Part shown: positions 6,426 to 6,503 of the stretch, one piece after another
Layout of the letters: each line of letters starts with the position of its first letter
How positions within the stretch are numbered: position 1 is the first letter of the stretch
Assembly: GCA_003563255.1 (NCBI GenBank)
Contig: PWSL01000213.1
Coordinates: 1 to 6,503 of the forward strand
Reading direction: 5' to 3'
Origin: Desulfonatronospira sp.
Lineage (GTDB): Bacteria > Desulfobacterota > Desulfovibrionia > Desulfovibrionales > Desulfonatronovibrionaceae
Length of the DNA: 6,503 nt
Made by a program: the position numbers and the translations under genes
Notes under the pieces: model-generated
What the model was told of the DNA's origin: nothing
The model's database searches: none
What the model saw: the letters and a program-made list of their open reading frames with translations, nothing else

Positions 6426-6503
6426 GGGGACTGGCTCTCCCCGAACTTATTTTTAAAACCTGTCAATCATCCTTCAGAAAAATAAGTGCGGGGGTGCCTG
6501 TCC
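6426..6503 (-). repeat. REP-like hairpin after the kinase gene, cut by the window end
   Basis: The left arm GGGGACTGGCTCTCCCCG-AACTTATTTTT (6426-6454) pairs with AAAAATAAGT-GCGGGGGTGCCTGTCC (6478-6503), with a 23-base loop. The arm ends match the MITE inner hairpin, GGGGACAGGCAC and GAGCCAGTCCCC, but in the opposite orientation and with a different distal stem. The outer MITE inverted repeat is not present on the visible left side, so this looks like a solitary hairpin unit. It begins 35 bp after the kinase stop codon and could also limit transcription or stabilise the mRNA 3' end. That role is inference, since no U-tract directly follows a short GC stem. The right edge is outside the window. 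Confidence 0.7.

Noticed and set aside
6426..6454. Intrinsic terminator GGGGA-loop-TCCCC followed by T-rich sequence
   Set aside because: The stem is only 5 bp and the T-run starts several bases later. The bases are better explained as one arm of the larger REP-like hairpin.

Overview
The window holds three complete genes on the + strand. All three belong to two-component or cyclic-di-GMP signalling, and there is no convincing gene on the - strand. The base composition (moderately GC-rich, GC-rich third codon positions), the large multi-PAS hybrid kinase, the EAL-HDOD protein and a Cys-containing PAS domain suggest a Gram-negative environmental bacterium. A Desulfovibrionales-like member of the former Deltaproteobacteria is my best guess, but this is inference and cannot be settled from the window.

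Layout. Bases 1-24 carry no gene. Bases 25-168 are a small non-coding mobile element (MITE copy 1) with a 12-bp perfect inverted repeat and a perfect 8-bp target-site duplication. It ends 39 bp before a receiver-PAS-GGDEF diguanylate cyclase (208-1485). An EAL-HDOD protein with a degraded EAL site follows (1539-2774), and then a 1194-residue hybrid histidine kinase with phosphotransfer domain (2806-6390). A REP-like hairpin begins at 6426 and is cut by the window end.

The most interesting feature is MITE copy 2 (2829-2988). It is inserted inside the 5' end of the kinase gene with its own perfect 8-bp duplication. Element plus duplication is 168 bp, exactly 56 codons with no stop. Removing it restores a normal short signal peptide/first membrane segment, so the element has become an in-frame N-terminal extension of a sensor kinase. 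A second insert-like segment lies in the receiver domain of the same gene (about 5680-5815). It contains a 55-nt sequence that folds on paper into a gap-free three-way junction, flanked by GCATGGA heptamers.

Proposed working of the genes (inference): the membrane kinase senses through a periplasmic PAS and three cytoplasmic PAS domains. It passes phosphate His647 to Asp939 to His1137, and plausibly on to Asp57 of the diguanylate cyclase. That enzyme keeps its GGDEF site and its RxxD product-inhibition site. The EAL-HDOD protein probably binds rather than cleaves cyclic-di-GMP, or acts as a protein scaffold.
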